From contig JACRLM010000081.1 in the NCBI GenBank assembly GCA_016235255.1, positions 1 through 46,906 on the forward strand: 46,906 nucleotides of DNA. The letters are read 5' to 3'. The stretch comes from Nitrospinota bacterium (GTDB lineage Bacteria; Nitrospinota_A; UBA7883; JACRLM01). The first letter of the stretch is position 1, and every line of letters starts with the position of its first letter. Shown piece by piece: positions 14,915-22,031 of the stretch. Position numbers and translations under genes: made by a program. The notes under the pieces are model-generated. The model saw only the letters and a list, made by a program, of their open reading frames with translations, did not search any database and was not told the origin of the DNA.

Positions 14915-15682
14915 ATGCGACATTTGAAGTTATATGCCCTCGCCGCCATCGCCTTTGCGGCGGCGTCCCTTTGTTTGACGGCGGCCCCGGCCCATGCGCT
15001 AAGCCTTGGGGGGCTGGAGGAAACATGGATCGTCACGGTGTTCCGCCGTGGCGGACCGGTGATGATTATGATACTGATAAGTTCCATCATCGCCATGGCC
15101 ATATCGCTGGAGCGGTTTTCGTCCCTGCGCCGCGGCAGGATGTTCAACAACGGGTTCCTGCTGGAGATAATGAAGCTTGCCTCCCGCGGCGAGTTTGAAA
15201 TGGCGATCAAGATGTGCAAGTCGTCGGACATGGCCATGAGCCGCATTGCCCAGGCGGGGCTTTTGCGGGGGCGGTACGGCGTGCTGGAGGTGGAACGGGC
15301 CATAGAGTCCGCCGGGGCGCACGAGGCGACGCTTTTGCAGACAAACCTCCGGGGCCTTGGGGTGATAGGCATGCTCGCCCCGATGCTGGGGCTGTTGGGC
15401 ACCGTGACGGGGATGATAAACGCGTTTAACGCCATATCGCTCGAAGGGGTGGGGAACCCCAGCGTGGTTGCCGCAGGGATAGCCGAGGCGCTCTTGAACA
15501 CGGCGGCGGGGATCATCGTGGCCATATTCGCCCTTGCGGCGTACCATTATTTCCAGGGGCGGGTGGACAGGCTGGTGTATGAGATGGAGGAGACTTCGCT
15601 CCAGTTCGTGGAAGAGATAATGCACGCGGCCGAGGCGGCGAAAAAAGGGGCCAACGCGGCGGACCGGGCCAATGAAGTTTAA
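14915..15682 (+). CDS. exbB: MotA/TolQ/ExbB proton channel family protein
   Basis: 255 residues. A cleavable-looking signal segment (residues 1-28, ending APAHA) precedes the ExbB core, with three membrane segments at about 47-65 (VMIMILISSIIAMAISLE), 150-175 (LGVIGMLAPMLGLLGTVTG) and 185-210 (VAAGIAEALLNTAAGIIVAI). The conserved GLLGTVTGMI..F and E-A-L-x-T-x-A-G pattern is present. With ExbD it forms an inner-membrane proton-driven motor for TonB- or Tol-like energy transfer. No tonB or receptor gene is in the window. The end overlaps exbD by 11 bases. Confidence 0.93.
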   Translation: MRHLKLYALAAIAFAAASLCLTAAPAHALSLGGLEETWIVTVFRRGGPVMIMILISSIIAMAISLERFSSLRRGRMFNNGFLLEIMKLASRGEFEMAIKMCKSSDMAMSRIAQAGLLRGRYGVLEVERAIESAGAHEATLLQTNLRGLGVIGMLAPMLGLLGTVTGMINAFNAISLEGVGNPSVVAAGIAEALLNTAAGIIVAIFALAAYHYFQGRVDRLVYEMEETSLQFVEEIMHAAEAAKKGANAADRANEV

Positions 15683-16070
15683 ACGGCCAAGGACAGACAG
15701 TTTCGACCTGCAGCTCATCCCGCTCATAGACGTCATATTCTTCCTTCTCGCCTTTTTCATGATCTCCACCACATTCATAGACCACGACCGCGCCATGGAC
15801 GTGGAATTGCCGCAGTCGAAGGCCGGCTCTTCCACGGTGAAGTCTTCCGTGTTTGAAATAGATATGACGGTGGACAACAAGCTGTACCTCAACGGCCAAC
15901 TTATCCAGCTTGACGCGCTCCCGTCGCTCCTTGCGCAAAGCAAGGCCGCCGGGGACAAACGCTCCGCCATCATCCGGGCGGACAAGAGGGTGAACCACGG
16001 CGAAGTGGTAAAGGTGATGGAAGCATGCAAGGAAGCGGCCATAGCGGACATCGGCGTGGCAGTTCAATAG
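15672..16070 (+). CDS. exbD: ExbD/TolR biopolymer transport protein
   Basis: 132 residues: a short cytoplasmic N-terminus, one transmembrane helix (FDLQLIPLIDVIFFLLAFFM at about 11-30) with the proton-relay Asp in PLIDVIFFLL, and a periplasmic domain (DVELPQSKAG, IIRADKRVNHGEVVKVMEAC). This is the partner of the ExbB-type protein with which it overlaps. The final 46 bases overlap the start of the next gene, so the three genes are tightly coupled. Confidence 0.93.
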   Translation: MKFKRPRTDSFDLQLIPLIDVIFFLLAFFMISTTFIDHDRAMDVELPQSKAGSSTVKSSVFEIDMTVDNKLYLNGQLIQLDALPSLLAQSKAAGDKRSAIIRADKRVNHGEVVKVMEACKEAAIADIGVAVQ

Positions 16071-16798
16071 TCGCCGCGCTGACTATATTATTTCTGGCGG
16101 CGGGGCTCCCCGCCATGGGCGCCGAAAGCGGCGCGGCGGACGAGCCTGCGCCCATTTCATTCCCACGCAAGGCCATACCGGCAAAGGACAAGAAACTGGC
16201 GATAGCCTTGGGCTTCCCCCCTCAAATGATCCGGGACGCGGAGGCCGGGGCCGATTTAAGGACCACCCGGTATCTGATGAAACACCCATCCCTTTGCGCT
16301 AGGCTCATGGGGGAATACGGCCGTTCCGCCACACTGGAAAAGGACGAGGATAGCGGCGCATGGACGCTCAAGGCCGCCTCCGGCGCGTCGTATGTATTCA
16401 CGGTGATCCACACATCCGAAGAGGTGACGCTGTTAAAGTTCAACTTTTTCATCCGGTCCGGCATGGGGATCGGGCTGAAAATATCGGGGACCGGCGCCTT
16501 GGTGATAAAGACCGGGCCGGGAGAAGGGAAGGGCGCCACAAGAGTGGACTATGACGTATATTTTGCAAGGGGAGCGCTCCCGCTGGACTCGCCCGCTTCT
16601 GCCATTCAAGTCCACGAAGGGGTGATCCTGGGGGATTTTGGCGCGATACTGCAAGCTTTTTCGGATCTAAGCGGTTCCGTCACGGACGAAGCGGGGCTGA
16701 TCGCCCGGGAGATGGAACGGGAGAAGGATACGTTTGCCCCGGAAGAGGTAAAGGAGTTCAGGAAGATGTTTGTGAGGCAGGGGACAAACCGGAAGTGA
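16025..16798 (+). CDS. Secreted protein of unknown function linked to exbBD
   Basis: 257 residues. The N-terminus has a basic stretch (GHRRGSS) then a hydrophobic segment VAALTILFLAAGLPAMGA ending in an AMGA signal-peptidase-like site, so export to the periplasm or outer membrane is likely. The mature part has beta-rich stretches (ASYVFTVIHTSEEVTLLKFN, GALVIKTGPG, RVDYDVYFARG) and a charged helical C-terminus. I do not recognise a family. It starts inside exbD (46-base overlap), which suggests translational coupling and a function with the ExbBD motor. No alternative ATG, GTG or TTG starts the frame between the overlap and the signal peptide. Confidence 0.75.
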   Translation: MQGSGHSGHRRGSSIVAALTILFLAAGLPAMGAESGAADEPAPISFPRKAIPAKDKKLAIALGFPPQMIRDAEAGADLRTTRYLMKHPSLCARLMGEYGRSATLEKDEDSGAWTLKAASGASYVFTVIHTSEEVTLLKFNFFIRSGMGIGLKISGTGALVIKTGPGEGKGATRVDYDVYFARGALPLDSPASAIQVHEGVILGDFGAILQAFSDLSGSVTDEAGLIAREMEREKDTFAPEEVKEFRKMFVRQGTNRK

Positions 16799-16813
16799 AA
16801 AAATGAGAATCAA

Positions 16814-16962
16814 ACCACAGAGGCACAGAGGCACAGAGTTAAAGAAATTCACTTTTTCAATCCTCAGCGGCTTTCGAGATAAAATACAGATGCTTGATCC
16901 GGCGAGGACAAAACCGCAAAATAGCGTCATTACATTCTTTGTATCTCTGCGCCTATGGGGTT
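16814..16962. repeat. Family B repeat, left arm and degenerate right arm, upstream of the GxxExxY gene
   Basis: 16814-16839 reads ACCACAGAGGCACAGAGG then CACAGAG, the left arm of family B. About 16934-16962 reads TTCTTTGTATCTCTGCGCC then TATGGGGTTTTGG, which resembles a decayed right arm. The spacer between the arms is about 95 bases, longer than in the compact copies. The GxxExxY gene starts 18 bases later. Confidence 0.6.
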
Positions 16963-16980
16963 TTGGTTGGGAGCAAACTT

Positions 16981-17361
16981 ATGACAATGAATCCATGCTC
17001 TGACCTGACGGAAACGATAATATCGTGCGCAATTGAGATTCACCGGTGTCTTGGCCCCGGATTGTTGGAATCAGCGTATGAAGAATGCCTTTGCTATGAA
17101 TTGAGCATGCGGAAAATCCCATTTGAAAGGCAGAAACATCTGCCTATGGAATATAAGGACATCAAGTTGGACTGCGGCTACAAGCTTGATATCATTGTTG
17201 ACGGCAATGTCATTGTTGAACTAAAGTGCGTTGAAAACATCCTTCCAATTCACGAGGCGCAACTTCTCACCTACCTGAAACTGTCCAATATAAAAGTTGG
17301 ATTGATTTTAAACTTCCACGTGGCCTTGATGAAAAACGGTGTGAAAAGGATGATCTTGTGA
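16981..17361 (+). CDS. GxxExxY protein (PD-(D/E)xK nuclease-fold family)
   Basis: 127 residues from ATG 16981, which has GGGAG eight bases upstream. The name-giving motif is GLLESAYEECL at about residues 25-35. The following region matches a PD-(D/E)xK core: YKLDIIVDGNVIVELKCVE (Asp, then Glu-Leu-Lys) and HEAQLLTYLKLSNIKVGLIL with the Gln/Lys helix. Members of this family are small proteins of unknown function found sporadically in many phyla. The frame is open 29 codons upstream, but that part translates repeat sequence and is rejected. Here the gene lies between arms of the family B repeat (16814-16839 and 17412-17441), which may mark it as cargo or driver of that element. Confidence 0.88.
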   Translation: MTMNPCSDLTETIISCAIEIHRCLGPGLLESAYEECLCYELSMRKIPFERQKHLPMEYKDIKLDCGYKLDIIVDGNVIVELKCVENILPIHEAQLLTYLKLSNIKVGLILNFHVALMKNGVKRMIL

Positions 17362-17411
17362 AAATAGAGGATTTTACGATTTGCAATGAATAGCGCTCTT
17401 TTCATTTTCCT

Positions 17412-17441
17412 CCTCTGTGCCTCCGTGCCTCTGTGGTGAAT
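17412..17441. repeat. Family B right arm downstream of the GxxExxY gene
   Basis: CCTCTGTGCCTCCGTGCCTC then TGTGGTGAAT. Its reverse complement, ACCACAGAGGCACGGAGGC then ACAGAGG, matches the left arm at 16814-16839 with about one mismatch over 24 bases, so the gene is bracketed by inverted arms about 600 bases apart. Confidence 0.7.
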
Positions 17442-17469
17442 CAAAATCTTAATTGAAAGAATATTGAAC

Positions 17470-18093
17470 ATGAGACGGACTGATTTTGAAGGCGACCCCG
17501 ATGAACTTGCCGCCGTTCTGGACATGGCGCGGGACGGCCAGTTGGGGATTGTGGACGCGGCGGGGTGGCCCAGGGTTGTCCCGGTGAACTTTGCGTGGAT
17601 GGACGGCGCCATATATTTCCACGGCGCCACGGAAGGGGAGAAATATACCCTTCTAAAAGCCATGCCGAAGGTCTGCTTTTCGGCGTATGCGGCGTATTCG
17701 TATGTTCCATCATACTGGCGGTCGCAAAGTTACGCCTGCCCTGCTTCCATTTATTACAAATCGGCGCATATCCGCGGGACAGGGTCTGTGGTGGAAAACA
17801 TGGAAGAAAAAGCGCGGGGCGCCCAGGCGTTGATGGAAAAACACCAGCCGGAAGGAGGGCATGTAAAGATACAGGCCGGGGATCCTTTGTACGCCAAAGC
17901 GCTTGTTGAAACAGCGGTATTCAAGATAGAGCCGGTTGAAATCACGATGAAAAGCAAGTTTGGCCAGAACCTGCCTGAAGAAGCGCGGCGGGGACTTATC
18001 GAAAAACTGGAACAACGTGGCGGGGAGATTGACAAAAAAACGGCGGAAGAGATGAGGAGAACGTTTGAAAAGGGGGGGGCCGTGGACTCGTAA
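17470..18093 (+). CDS. Pyridoxamine 5'-phosphate oxidase-like FMN-binding split-barrel protein (NimA-like)
   Basis: 207 residues from ATG 17470 (a TTG two codons earlier is less likely). The split barrel is visible as GQLGIVDAAGWPRVVPVNFA, AIYFHGATEGEKYTLLKAMP, VCFSAYAAYSYVPSY and SAHIRGTGSVVENMEEKARG. The pattern resembles the NimA/nitroimidazole-resistance group and other flavin reductases; the substrate is unknown. The C-terminal helical segment (LPEEARRGLIEKLEQRGGEI) is longer than in minimal members. Single gene between the GxxExxY element and the promoter of the cytochrome bc operon. Confidence 0.85.
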   Translation: MRRTDFEGDPDELAAVLDMARDGQLGIVDAAGWPRVVPVNFAWMDGAIYFHGATEGEKYTLLKAMPKVCFSAYAAYSYVPSYWRSQSYACPASIYYKSAHIRGTGSVVENMEEKARGAQALMEKHQPEGGHVKIQAGDPLYAKALVETAVFKIEPVEITMKSKFGQNLPEEARRGLIEKLEQRGGEIDKKTAEEMRRTFEKGGAVDS

Positions 18094-18179
18094 ATGTGTT
18101 TAATTTAGCGCAAGTTGTGAAGGCTTAAAGCTGGTAAATAAACGGGATTTTCATGAAAATAAGGATTCTAAAAATTAGT

Positions 18180-18208
18180 TTGCCATACATTTTTATCTAT
18201 GCTATAAA
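18180..18208 (+). promoter_or_regulatory. Likely sigma-70 promoter of the Rieske/cytochrome b operon
   Basis: TTGCCA (18180-18185), a 17-base spacer, then TATAAA (18203-18208); each hexamer matches consensus at 5 of 6 positions. The ATG is 90 bases from the end of the -10 box, leaving an untranslated leader that includes a small CTGCC/GGCAG hairpin with a T-rich loop (about 18214-18229). Confidence 0.6.
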
Positions 18209-18297
18209 TAGCCCTGCCTTTTTTGGGCAGAACAATTCCGGGAATCAGAAAACCAACCTGATTTTTCGCGCAGTAGTGAACCATAGGGGAGAAAAAC

Positions 18298-18888
18298 ATG
18301 GCCGAGGAAGTGTCCGGCGCGCCGGGTGACGCCCCGTCGCGGAGGAAATTCTTTTTAATCACCGGCTGGTCTTCGCTTGGCCTTTTCCTGGCCGGCGCTG
18401 GGGCGGCTTTCGCCAAGTATTTTTATCCGGGCGTGCTTTATGAGCCGCAGACCACTTTCAACGCGGGCAAACCGTCCGATTTCGTGAAACCGGCCAACCC
18501 GAACGAGACCATCGTGGACGAGCGGTTCAAGAAATCCCAGCGGGTGTGGATAATGAGGAACACCAACGGCATTTACGTTATGGTGGCGGTGTGCACCCAC
18601 CTGGGCTGCACCCCAAACTGGTTCCCGGGCGAGCAGAGGTTCAAATGCCCGTGCCACGGCTCCAACTATAACACCCAGGGGGAGGTTGTGGCGGGCCCGG
18701 CTCCGTTGCCCCTTTTCAGGGCGAAACTCTCCATCGCGCCGGACGGCTCTATGATAGTGACCACCGGCCTTTTGGGGATCAAGAGGGCGGAGCTTCAGTA
18801 TAAAAAAGGGGTGTTGCTCCCCCGCTGGACCGATGAAGAGAAAAAAGATATCGCCAAGGCTCCATATTTTCTTGAGTTGAAGGCTTAA
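18298..18888 (+). CDS. Rieske iron-sulfur protein of a cytochrome bc-type complex
   Basis: 196 residues. An N-terminal membrane anchor ([21 protein letters not shown], about 18-38; Arg-Arg suggests Tat export) precedes the 2Fe-2S domain, with ligand boxes [10 protein letters not shown] and [20 protein letters not shown]. The disulfide cysteines are included. It transfers electrons from quinol bound at cytochrome b to the c-type cytochrome. First gene of a plus-strand run Rieske-cytochrome b-subunit IV-cytochrome c, started from a GGGGAGAAAAAC-type ribosome site and the promoter at 18180-18208. Confidence 0.95.
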   Translation: MAEEVSGAPGDAPSRRKFFLITGWSSLGLFLAGAGAAFAKYFYPGVLYEPQTTFNAGKPSDFVKPANPNETIVDERFKKSQRVWIMRNTNGIYVMVAVCTHLGCTPNWFPGEQRFKCPCHGSNYNTQGEVVAGPAPLPLFRAKLSIAPDGSMIVTTGLLGIKRAELQYKKGVLLPRWTDEEKKDIAKAPYFLELKA

Positions 18889-18920
18889 CCGTTTGAATTT
18901 CAAGAAGGAAGGTTAGTTAT

Positions 18921-19724
18921 ATGTCACAAACGCCTGGACATGGAGGCGATCAGAAACCAGGGAAGTTAAAGATCCTGGCGGATTACATCCAGAGTACCGA
19001 CGCATGGAAATCCTTTTTCCGCACCGGCTATCCGGACAGCCTGTTAAAGCGCATGGCGGTCATGCGCTCGAGCTTTGTGATGCACATCCTGCCTACCAAG
19101 GTGGGTGTCCACGGGCTCAAGCTCGGATACACCTGGTGCATGGGGGGCATCACGCTGTTCCTGTTCCTTATGCTCACCCTCACGGGGGTGATACTGATGT
19201 TCTATTACGTGCCGGAAGAGCACAGGGCCTTCACGGACATGAAGGACTTGAAGTTCATGGTCCCATACGGAATGATCATGAGGAACATGCACCGGTGGAC
19301 AGCCCATGCCATGGTCTTTTCGGTGATTGTGCATATGGCCAGGGTGTTCTATACAGGATCATACAAACCCCCAAGGCAGTTTAACTGGGTGGTGGGTGTT
19401 ATATTGCTCAAGCTTACGCTTTTACTGTCGTTCACGGGCTATCTGTTGCCTTGGGACCAGCTTGGATTCTGGGCGGTGACCGTGGGGACGAATATGGCTT
19501 CGGCCACACCATTGGTCGGTTACGAAGGGCCTTTCAGCGAATTCCTGGGGATCAGGGTTGATAACGATATAAGGTTCGCCATAATCGGCGGAACGAGGAT
19601 CGGGCCCAACGCGCTGATCCGTGCGTATGTGTGGCATTGCGTGGGTCTGCCTCTGATCGCTTCAGGGCTTATGGTGTTCCATTTCTGGAGGGTACGGAAA
19701 GACGGATTCTCCGGGCCCCTATGA
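18921..19724 (+). CDS. Cytochrome b N-terminal (b6-type) subunit
   Basis: 267-residue membrane protein carrying the four-helix haem-binding half of cytochrome b. The first His pair is in [20 protein letters not shown], followed by [36 protein letters not shown] is the GYLLPWDQ loop typical of b6/b proteins. The second His pair is in [20 protein letters not shown] and [14 protein letters not shown]. About 50 extra residues precede the first helix. The split arrangement (this gene plus the subunit IV gene) is the b6f-like or menaquinol bc type rather than a single mitochondrial-type cytochrome b. Confidence 0.94.
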   Translation: MSQTPGHGGDQKPGKLKILADYIQSTDAWKSFFRTGYPDSLLKRMAVMRSSFVMHILPTKVGVHGLKLGYTWCMGGITLFLFLMLTLTGVILMFYYVPEEHRAFTDMKDLKFMVPYGMIMRNMHRWTAHAMVFSVIVHMARVFYTGSYKPPRQFNWVVGVILLKLTLLLSFTGYLLPWDQLGFWAVTVGTNMASATPLVGYEGPFSEFLGIRVDNDIRFAIIGGTRIGPNALIRAYVWHCVGLPLIASGLMVFHFWRVRKDGFSGPL

Positions 19725-19788
19725 ACTCATTTGATTATATTGTAATTAAGGTAGAAACAGGCTCAACTTCCCAGGTGAAAGGAAAAAG

Positions 19789-20592
19789 ATGTCTGACCTG
19801 AATATAGCCAAGTCGGGCTACATGCTTTCGAATAAACCCGATTATCCACGGACGCCATCGTGGCCGTACTTCGTGTGGATAGTTTTCTTATGTATTCTGT
19901 TTGTGCTGGTATTCTTCTGGGGAGTTTCCTTTATATTCGACGCTCCATTGGAAGAAGAGGCGGCATGGGCGAAAACGCCGAATCCGGCCAAGGCGCCCTG
20001 GTATTTTATCGGGTTGCAGGAGCTATTGGTCTATTTCGATCCATGGATCGCCGGGGTGTTGCTGCCGGGCCAGATATTGGTGGGGCTGGTATTGATTCCA
20101 TATGTGGACATTTCGCCAACTGAACAGGGTAAATTCAGCTTTTTCAACAGGAAATTTGCCGTCTCGTTTTTCTCTTTCGGGCTTTTCCTGTGGTTCTTCC
20201 TGATATTGATCGGTCAATGGTTCCGGGGCCCGAGCTGGGAGTTTTACTGGCCGCTGATAGACTATCCTATCGGGGGAATGCACTGGACGTATCCTGGGGT
20301 GCCTCTTAAAGTTTCGGAAGCGGGAACGGCGAACGTCCCCAATATTATTGGATTCATTGGGCTTGTCCTGTTTTTTGGCGGCGGCATGGTGGCGCCTTAC
20401 CTGGTGGCCATGATGGCCGGAACCAACAAAATAGCCGCAAGGTTGAAGGAGTATCTGGACGTTCTGGGGCCGATCCGGTATGTCCTCATCCAGGTGCATG
20501 TATTGTTGACATTATCTGTGGTGGTGAAAATGGTTCTGCGGCTTGTGTTCGGGTTTAAATACGTGGTCACAACCCCTTACTTCAACATATAA
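19789..20592 (+). CDS. Cytochrome b C-terminal (subunit IV-like) subunit
   Basis: 267 residues with about six hydrophobic segments. The quinol-site element corresponding to PEWY reads KAPWYFIGLQELLVYFDPW, so the Glu of canonical PEWY is replaced by Ala in this alignment; similar APWYF forms are known to me from other split bc complexes. Further helices are YFVWIVFLCILFVLVFFWGV, VSFFSFGLFLWFFLILIGQW and IIGFIGLVLFFGGGMVAPYL. The length is nearly double plant subunit IV because of extra C-terminal helices. Preceded by GGAAAAAG; 64 bases separate it from the b6-type gene. Confidence 0.9.
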   Translation: MSDLNIAKSGYMLSNKPDYPRTPSWPYFVWIVFLCILFVLVFFWGVSFIFDAPLEEEAAWAKTPNPAKAPWYFIGLQELLVYFDPWIAGVLLPGQILVGLVLIPYVDISPTEQGKFSFFNRKFAVSFFSFGLFLWFFLILIGQWFRGPSWEFYWPLIDYPIGGMHWTYPGVPLKVSEAGTANVPNIIGFIGLVLFFGGGMVAPYLVAMMAGTNKIAARLKEYLDVLGPIRYVLIQVHVLLTLSVVVKMVLRLVFGFKYVVTTPYFNI

Positions 20593-20608
20593 CGGAGGAG
20601 GGGAGAAC

Positions 20609-21889
20609 ATGATGAATAACATAGTCATTCTGATCCTTATAGCGAACATTGCGGGTGTGCTTGTCCTGTGGAAGCGGGACAAGAGCATGCTTTACGCCCT
20701 TTTCTCCGTGTCGCTTCTGTTCCTTTTCGGGATGACCACGTTCAAGGACATGGAGCCTGAGTGGAAGAAGTATCAGCGGCAGTATGTGAAAATGCTGGTG
20801 GACAAAGAGCAGGATCCGGCCAAAAAACATGATATCGGCAAGTTCGACATCAAAATCCGCCAGATATGGAACAGGGAGCTTGGGGTGACCGACCGGTGCG
20901 TCACCTGCCACCTTGGGGTGGACAATCCGGACATGAAGGACGCACCCCAGCCGTATAAATATCATCCGGCCGCCCATACCAGTGAAAGCGGGATGGTGAT
21001 TCACGATTTCAACAAGGTCGGTTGCACCATTTGCCACCAGGGTCAGGGGTTGGGCACCAATCTGGAAGACGCCCATGCCAGGGATATCGAGCATTGGGAA
21101 CATCCGATGTACGCCACCGGCAAGTTCTCGATGGTGCAGGCATCCTGCGTGCAGTGTCACGAGGAGTTAAAGGAAAAGGGGACGGACCTGCCCGGGGCTG
21201 AAATGATCCTCGAGGGGCGTAATTTCGCCTCCGGCCAGAACGGCCTGCAGATCGAGTGCGTCTCCTGCCATACCATCAACGGGGTGGGGGAAGTGGTTGC
21301 GCCGGACCTTACAAATTTCGGCGAGTCCACGGCGCATGAGTTCGAGGCCACCCATAACATGAAGCACCTGGCCGGTGAAAAGACCAAGTACAACTGGACG
21401 CTGGAGCACTTCCTCGATCCGAAGAGAGTGTCCCCGGCCGATCCGGCCCATGGCGTGGAAGAGACGATAATGCCCAACTTCGAGATGACCAAGGAACAGG
21501 CGCACCAGATGACTGTCTGGGTCCATTCGATGAAGGAGAGCAACATCCCGGTCAAATACCGGTACCGGCCCGAAGGGGCGGACGCGAAGAAGCGCGGATC
21601 GTTGCAGGCGCAGATCGCCGGACTGTACACTCCGGAGGAATACTCAAAACTTTCCTCCGGCGAGAAGCTGTTCCTCAAGTATAACTGCTGGGTTTGCCAC
21701 ACGGTGCAGGGCAAGGGGGGGAAACTGGCCCCGGACCTGAGCAAGGTTGGCAACAGGCGGCACGAGGACTGGATGCAGAAACACTTCAAGGACCCGAAAT
21801 CGGTGACCAAGAAGTCGTTCATGCCGACGTTCACGTTGTCTGACGAGCAGATAGGTGAACTGATAGCGTACCTGAAGACGTTGCAATAA
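20609..21889 (+). CDS. Membrane-anchored pentahaem cytochrome c
   Basis: 426 residues from the ATG at 20609, which has a GGAGGAGGGGAG ribosome site. An N-terminal anchor (NIVILILIANIAGVLVLWKR and a second hydrophobic stretch LYALFSVSLLFLFGM) precedes five CxxCH haem sites: CVTCH, CTICH, CVQCH, CVSCH and CWVCH. The final domain with CWVCHTVQGKGGKLAPDLSK and FMPTFTLSDEQIGELIAYLK is a class I monohaem fold with a Met ligand candidate. It takes the place of cytochrome c1/f as electron acceptor from the Rieske protein. Last gene before a GC-rich hairpin. Confidence 0.93.
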   Translation: MMNNIVILILIANIAGVLVLWKRDKSMLYALFSVSLLFLFGMTTFKDMEPEWKKYQRQYVKMLVDKEQDPAKKHDIGKFDIKIRQIWNRELGVTDRCVTCHLGVDNPDMKDAPQPYKYHPAAHTSESGMVIHDFNKVGCTICHQGQGLGTNLEDAHARDIEHWEHPMYATGKFSMVQASCVQCHEELKEKGTDLPGAEMILEGRNFASGQNGLQIECVSCHTINGVGEVVAPDLTNFGESTAHEFEATHNMKHLAGEKTKYNWTLEHFLDPKRVSPADPAHGVEETIMPNFEMTKEQAHQMTVWVHSMKESNIPVKYRYRPEGADAKKRGSLQAQIAGLYTPEEYSKLSSGEKLFLKYNCWVCHTVQGKGGKLAPDLSKVGNRRHEDWMQKHFKDPKSVTKKSFMPTFTLSDEQIGELIAYLKTLQ

Positions 21890-21897
21890 AGAATGTT

Positions 21898-21925
21898 GCG
21901 GGGGAGAGGATATCCGTTCCCCCGC
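21898..21925 (+). terminator. GC-rich hairpin after the cytochrome bc genes
   Basis: GCGGGGGA (21898-21905) pairs with TCCCCCGC (21918-21925) around a 12-base loop, 8 bases after the cytochrome c stop. No clear T-run follows, so it may attenuate rather than fully terminate transcription into the flavoprotein gene. Confidence 0.4.
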
Positions 21926-22031
21926 GATGTTTCGAATTTGATTGATAAAATGGAGGGGCGGTCTTTATAATTAATCTTAAGCCTGGAATGATTATAAAAC
22001 CGCCTTTTTCAAAGGGAGCTCCATAGCAGTC

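Noticed and set aside
16894..16980. N-terminal extension of the GxxExxY protein
   Set aside because: The extra 29 codons include the family B right-arm remnant; an ATG with GGGAG upstream at 16981 gives the normal family length.
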